A stretch of 64,000 nucleotides of DNA from Diplosphaera chodatii (taxonomy: Eukaryota > Chlorophyta > Trebouxiophyceae > Prasiolales > Stichococcaceae): contig JAALGY010000054.1 of assembly GCA_032358165.1 (NCBI GenBank), positions 1,612,001 through 1,676,000 of the forward strand, read 5' to 3'. The translations under genes were made by a program, and so were the position numbers. Positions within the stretch are counted from its first letter, which is position 1, and each line of letters starts with the position of its first letter. Shown here piece by piece: positions 60,822 through 64,000 of this stretch. Below the pieces are notes generated by a model. It was not told the DNA's origin. It made no database searches and saw only the letters and a list, made by a program, of their open reading frames with translations.

Positions 60822-63584
60822 ATGGCGGAGCAGGAGGCAGCCGGTGGCGGGCAGATTCCGTACATTGGTTCGCTTATCTCTCTGGTATCGGCCAGCGGGC
60901 AGCGCTACCGGGGCACGCTGTACACAGTGGACCTGAATGAGAGCACAATCGCGCTGCAGAACGGTGCGCAGCTGCAGCAGGATCGCACCCCATCCGACAC
61001 TTGTCACACCCTACACCTGTGTCGCCAACTCACAGCCTGCTGCATCCTGTGCACCGCAAAGTAACAACGTGCCATGTGGGTTTGCAGTGACGCTCGGGGC
61101 GGATGATGCACCGGCAGGGCCTGTGTACGAGTTCATCAAGTTCCGAGGCAAGTTTGGGATCATTCCCTCTGGCATGCTTGTCTGGTCGACAGCGTGCATC
61201 TCACAGTTGCGTCCCATCCTTGGTGTAGCATGCCCAACTGTATGTAGCGGATACAGTGTCCTGCATGGTCATCCAACAGTGGCAGATGCAGCTCGCGCTT
61301 GTTGCGCAGGCTCAGACATCGCCGAGCTCACGGTGCTGGCCAATGGACCCGCGCCTGACGCAGCACCCGGCCAGCCTGCGCCGGTACGTGCGTGATGCTG
61401 TCCTTGGTCACCGTCACGACCTCGCAAGCATCGGCGGCGGGCATGCTTTGGTGCTCATTGGTTCCTGGGTCATCCACCTATCGGTTGTTGTAGGCACCTC
61501 AGGCGCCTGCCGCGCCGCCGCCAGCGGAGCAGCCCACGGCAGGGGGCGCCCCGATCGCGCCCGCGGCACCGCAGGTCACAGGCTGGTCGCAGCCGCAGGC
61601 TGCAGGCGCAGGTGCGGATTCACACTTCCTGTATGGCGCCTTGAGTTGATTGCCCCTGCATGATATTGCTCAGTTAGATGCCAATGCGTGATGGCCTGAC
61701 AACCAAGCATGTCAGACGCTCATGAGCTCACACTGAGAGGAAGAGTGGTAGAGTGGCAGGGTCCAGGTCGTCACCTGATGAAGGTTCTGATCCAATTGTG
61801 CAGCAGCTCCCGGCGCGCCTGTGCCCCCGCCCGCGCCGCAGCCAGCCGCCCCGGGGGCCCCGCAGCCGCCGCGCGCCCCGGCGCCCACCGTGCTGCTGAC
61901 GCCGGCGGCGCCGCCGCGGCAGCCGCAGCAGGCGCGGCAGCAGGGGACCGGGCAGCCACGGCCGCCGGCGCCCCCGGGGCAGCACCCGCCGCCGCCCCAG
62001 CACCAGCAGCACCGCGGCCCGCCGCCGCCCCACCACCAGCAGCAGGCCAACGGGCACGGCGGCGCGCCGCCCCCCGGCCGCGGCGCCCGAGGTGCTGCCT
62101 ATGCTCGGCCTTCTAGAGTCTTAGCAGCTCAGTCATTTGCGCAGGCCAAGTACCCAACATGGTCATGACTGCATGTGGATGCTGTGCTTGTTGCCAGAAG
62201 TAGCACATGCTCGAGTTTGATCCTAAGCACGCACAGGCAGGGCCATGCATGGACAGCCGTCCCTCATGCTAGGTACTGAGTAGAGGGCCCCTGCATGGCC
62301 AGGCGGGCGTGGCGGCAGGGGCGGCCGTGGCAGAGGCCGCGGCCCGGAGGGTGAGGCCGGCCGTGGCGGGCCCCATGCCGGCGGCCGCGGGGCTGGCGGC
62401 GGGGGGCGTGGCGGCGGGCGCGGCCCCCAGAACAGGGGCCCTGTTGGCGAGCTTGCGCCGGTGAGCAGCAATCCCATAGCAGCTGTGTTATGGGCTGGCT
62501 CACAGAACTCAGTGAGTGACACACTCGCTTAGTCCTGCTCCCCTTCTGCTGCCGTGTGACACTATCGCCGGAGAAGAGCGCATCCCTCATTGGGTGTGTA
62601 TGCTGGCAGGCGGCGGTGCGGCCGGCGGACATGCCGAAGGCGGACTTCAACTTCGAGGAGGCGCTCGCAAAGTTCAACAAGGCCGACCTGCAGCAGGAGC
62701 AGGTGACCAGCCAGGGTCCACAAGTCGACCCAGGTGGTGCAAACCAAGGTGCTCATACGATTTGCAGATACGGGGTCAGCAGCCCAGGTAACCAATCAGA
62801 TGCTGTGACCCCCCCTGCAGGACGGGGAGCAGGAGGCGGAGAAGGAGCAGGGTGCCAAGGTGTACGAGAAGGACGACTTCTTCGACTCGCTGTCGTGCGA
62901 GGCCCTGGAGCGCCTGGCGATCCGGGAGGCCGGGGAGGATGCGCGCGTGGACGGCCGCGCCCGCAACGCCGCCATGCGCAAGGTGCCGCCCCTGTGCCTG
63001 TGCGCCATGAACCCCCTCATGCCGTGCACTTGCCACTCAGGCCGGGCACTTGTCACTCGGACGGTTGCCACTTGGACGAGCGTGTGCACGTGCCGGTGCG
63101 GCAGGCTCTCAACAAAGCCTTTCAGCACAGTGCTGAGCATGTGGAGGCAGTTCTGATGGAGTGGTGGATACGTTCCTGTGGAAGAATGGCTGGACCGCCA
63201 GCTGACGGTTGCGCTCACGTGCAGGTGGACATGGAGACCTTTGGCGCCACCAGCGCCGGCAGGTTCGGCGGCCGTCGTCGGGGCTACGGCCGCGGGCGGG
63301 GCGGCGGCCGCGGGGGCCGTGGCGGCGGCGGCCGCGGCGACAGCGGGCCCATGCCCATGGCGGGCCGCGGCGAGGTGCACTGTACTCCAGATGGACGTCC
63401 TGTTGGACACAGCAGAGCTGCGCAGCGTCTGCATCCACCCTTCGGTGCTCGGGTCACAGCCCTGCAATGCGTCCTCTTATATGTGCGTCCTTCTTTGAGC
63501 CGCTGGCCAAGCCTGTATGGTGTTCTGCAGATGCAGGGGCGCGGCGGCGGCGGCGGGCGCAGCAGCGTGGCTGTGTCAGCATGA
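60822..63584 (+). CDS. LSM14/DCP5 (Scd6) family mRNA-decapping and RNA-granule protein
   Basis: Exon 1 (60822-60963) starts MAEQEAAGGGQIPYIGSLIS and contains YRGTLYTVDLNESTIALQN, the divergent Lsm domain of Scd6/LSM14. Exon 2 (61088-61147) adds VTLGADDAPAGPVYEFIKFR, and exon 3 (from 61310) GSDIAELTV. Pro/Gln-rich exons follow (61500-61610, 61805-62090), then an RGG-rich exon (about 62305-62460; GRGGRGGRGRGRGPEG). The FDF-like box is MPKADFNFEEALAKFNKADL (62632-62691), the FFD box VYEKDDFFDSLS (62860-62895), the TFG box KVDMETFGATSAGRF (about 63225-63265), and a second RGG tail leads to GRSSVAVSA-stop at 63582-63584. In plants and animals these proteins repress translation and recruit the decapping complex in P-bodies. 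All expected motifs are in order. Intron 2 uses a GC donor. Confidence 0.9.
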
Positions 63585-63857
63585 GCATGTATATGCACGA
63601 TGGGCCATAAGTCCTGCAGCCAGTCACACCAGACCGCTGCTGCAGCTGCCGCATGGGAGATCGAGACACCCGGGCAGGGCGCATAGCGGCGTCAAAGCAC
63701 GACTCTGCGTTGACATCAGTACATGAAACCAGCAAGTGTGTTGCTGCGGTGCTGCCCCGTGCAGCATGTCAGCAAGGAGCGGCATACGGTAAGTCAGTGG
63801 TGGCTAGAGGCAGCTGCCACTTGAGGTCACAGCCACTGCTTGCTGGTGAACAATCAG

Positions 63858-63900
63858 TCAAATGCCAATGTATGGCACGTTGCTATTGCATGGCATTTGA
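63858..63900. repeat. 10-bp inverted repeat
   Basis: TCAAATGCCA (63858-63867) and its exact reverse complement TGGCATTTGA (63891-63900) with a 23-base loop. In RNA it could form a hairpin in the presumed DCP5/LSM14 3' UTR. Confidence 0.8.
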
Positions 63901-63987
63901 TAGCCTGCGAAGCAAGCTTGCGTTCAAGCCAGCCTCACAACATTCAGCGTCCTAGCGCCTCACAGTTGGCTCGCTGACGCCCTCCAT

Positions 63988-63992
63988 TGTAA
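63988..63992 (+). terminator. Possible TGTAA polyadenylation signal for DCP5/LSM14
   Basis: TGTAA about 405 nt after the stop, a plausible distance for green-algal 3' ends. Confidence 0.4.
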
Positions 63993-64000
63993 CATGCAAC

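Larger units (their letters stand above)
63585..64000. other. 3' region after DCP5/LSM14
   Basis: About 415 bp with no coding signal. It contains a 10-bp inverted repeat and a TGTAA near the window end, and is probably mostly 3' UTR. Confidence 0.45.

Overview
This is a nuclear window from a eukaryote, most likely a GC-rich unicellular green alga (Chlorophyta; a trebouxiophyte-type genome is my best guess). The evidence: nearly every gene is broken into short exons by GT-AG introns with GCAG-type acceptors; the plastid ATP synthase gamma subunit carries the CX5C redox loop of green plastids; there are SBP-box and CCT-domain transcription factors and a plant-type inositol phosphorylceramide synthase; coding DNA is rich in CAG/GCG repeats; and TGTAA, the green-algal polyadenylation signal, lies downstream of several stops. 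No operons, phage, IS elements or CRISPR arrays are present. Gene models were assembled by eye, so exon edges are approximate unless stated.

Layout, left to right. 0-10 kb: 3' end of an amidinotransferase (CtlX-like), an MFS transporter, an RNase III-like protein with an N-terminal dsRBD, and on the minus strand an alpha/beta hydrolase. 10-19 kb: plastid ATP synthase gamma (minus) facing a large SBP-box regulator (plus) across about 320 bp. 19.7-24.2 kb, minus strand: an IPC synthase ending in a CaaX box, then the V-ATPase c subunit. 25-33.3 kb, plus strand: two tandem proline dehydrogenases, the first with an EF-hand insert and the second without. 34-36.5 kb, minus strand: a ninjurin-like membrane protein whose last intron (about 2 kb) holds further coding-like exons, one with a PDF/OSB-like motif. 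38-41 kb, minus: a WRN-type 3'-5' exonuclease with a C-terminal HTH_40-like segment. 41.5-52 kb, plus: a coiled-coil protein with an acidic SD-motif N-terminus, and a probably plastid-targeted AT-hook protein. 52.4-55.3 kb, minus: a double-hotdog acyl-CoA thioesterase. 55.6-63.6 kb, plus: a glutamine-rich CCT-domain regulator and a DCP5/LSM14 RNA-granule protein.

The genes do not form one pathway; this is ordinary euchromatic gene space with several divergent pairs that may share promoters (AtpC/SBP, V-ATPase c/ProDH1, exonuclease/coiled-coil, thioesterase/CCT). The observations most worth following are the algal ninjurin with its exon-bearing intron, the CVIM C-terminus on IPC synthase, the RNase III protein with altered catalytic positions and reversed domain order, and the EF-hand difference between the tandem proline dehydrogenases.
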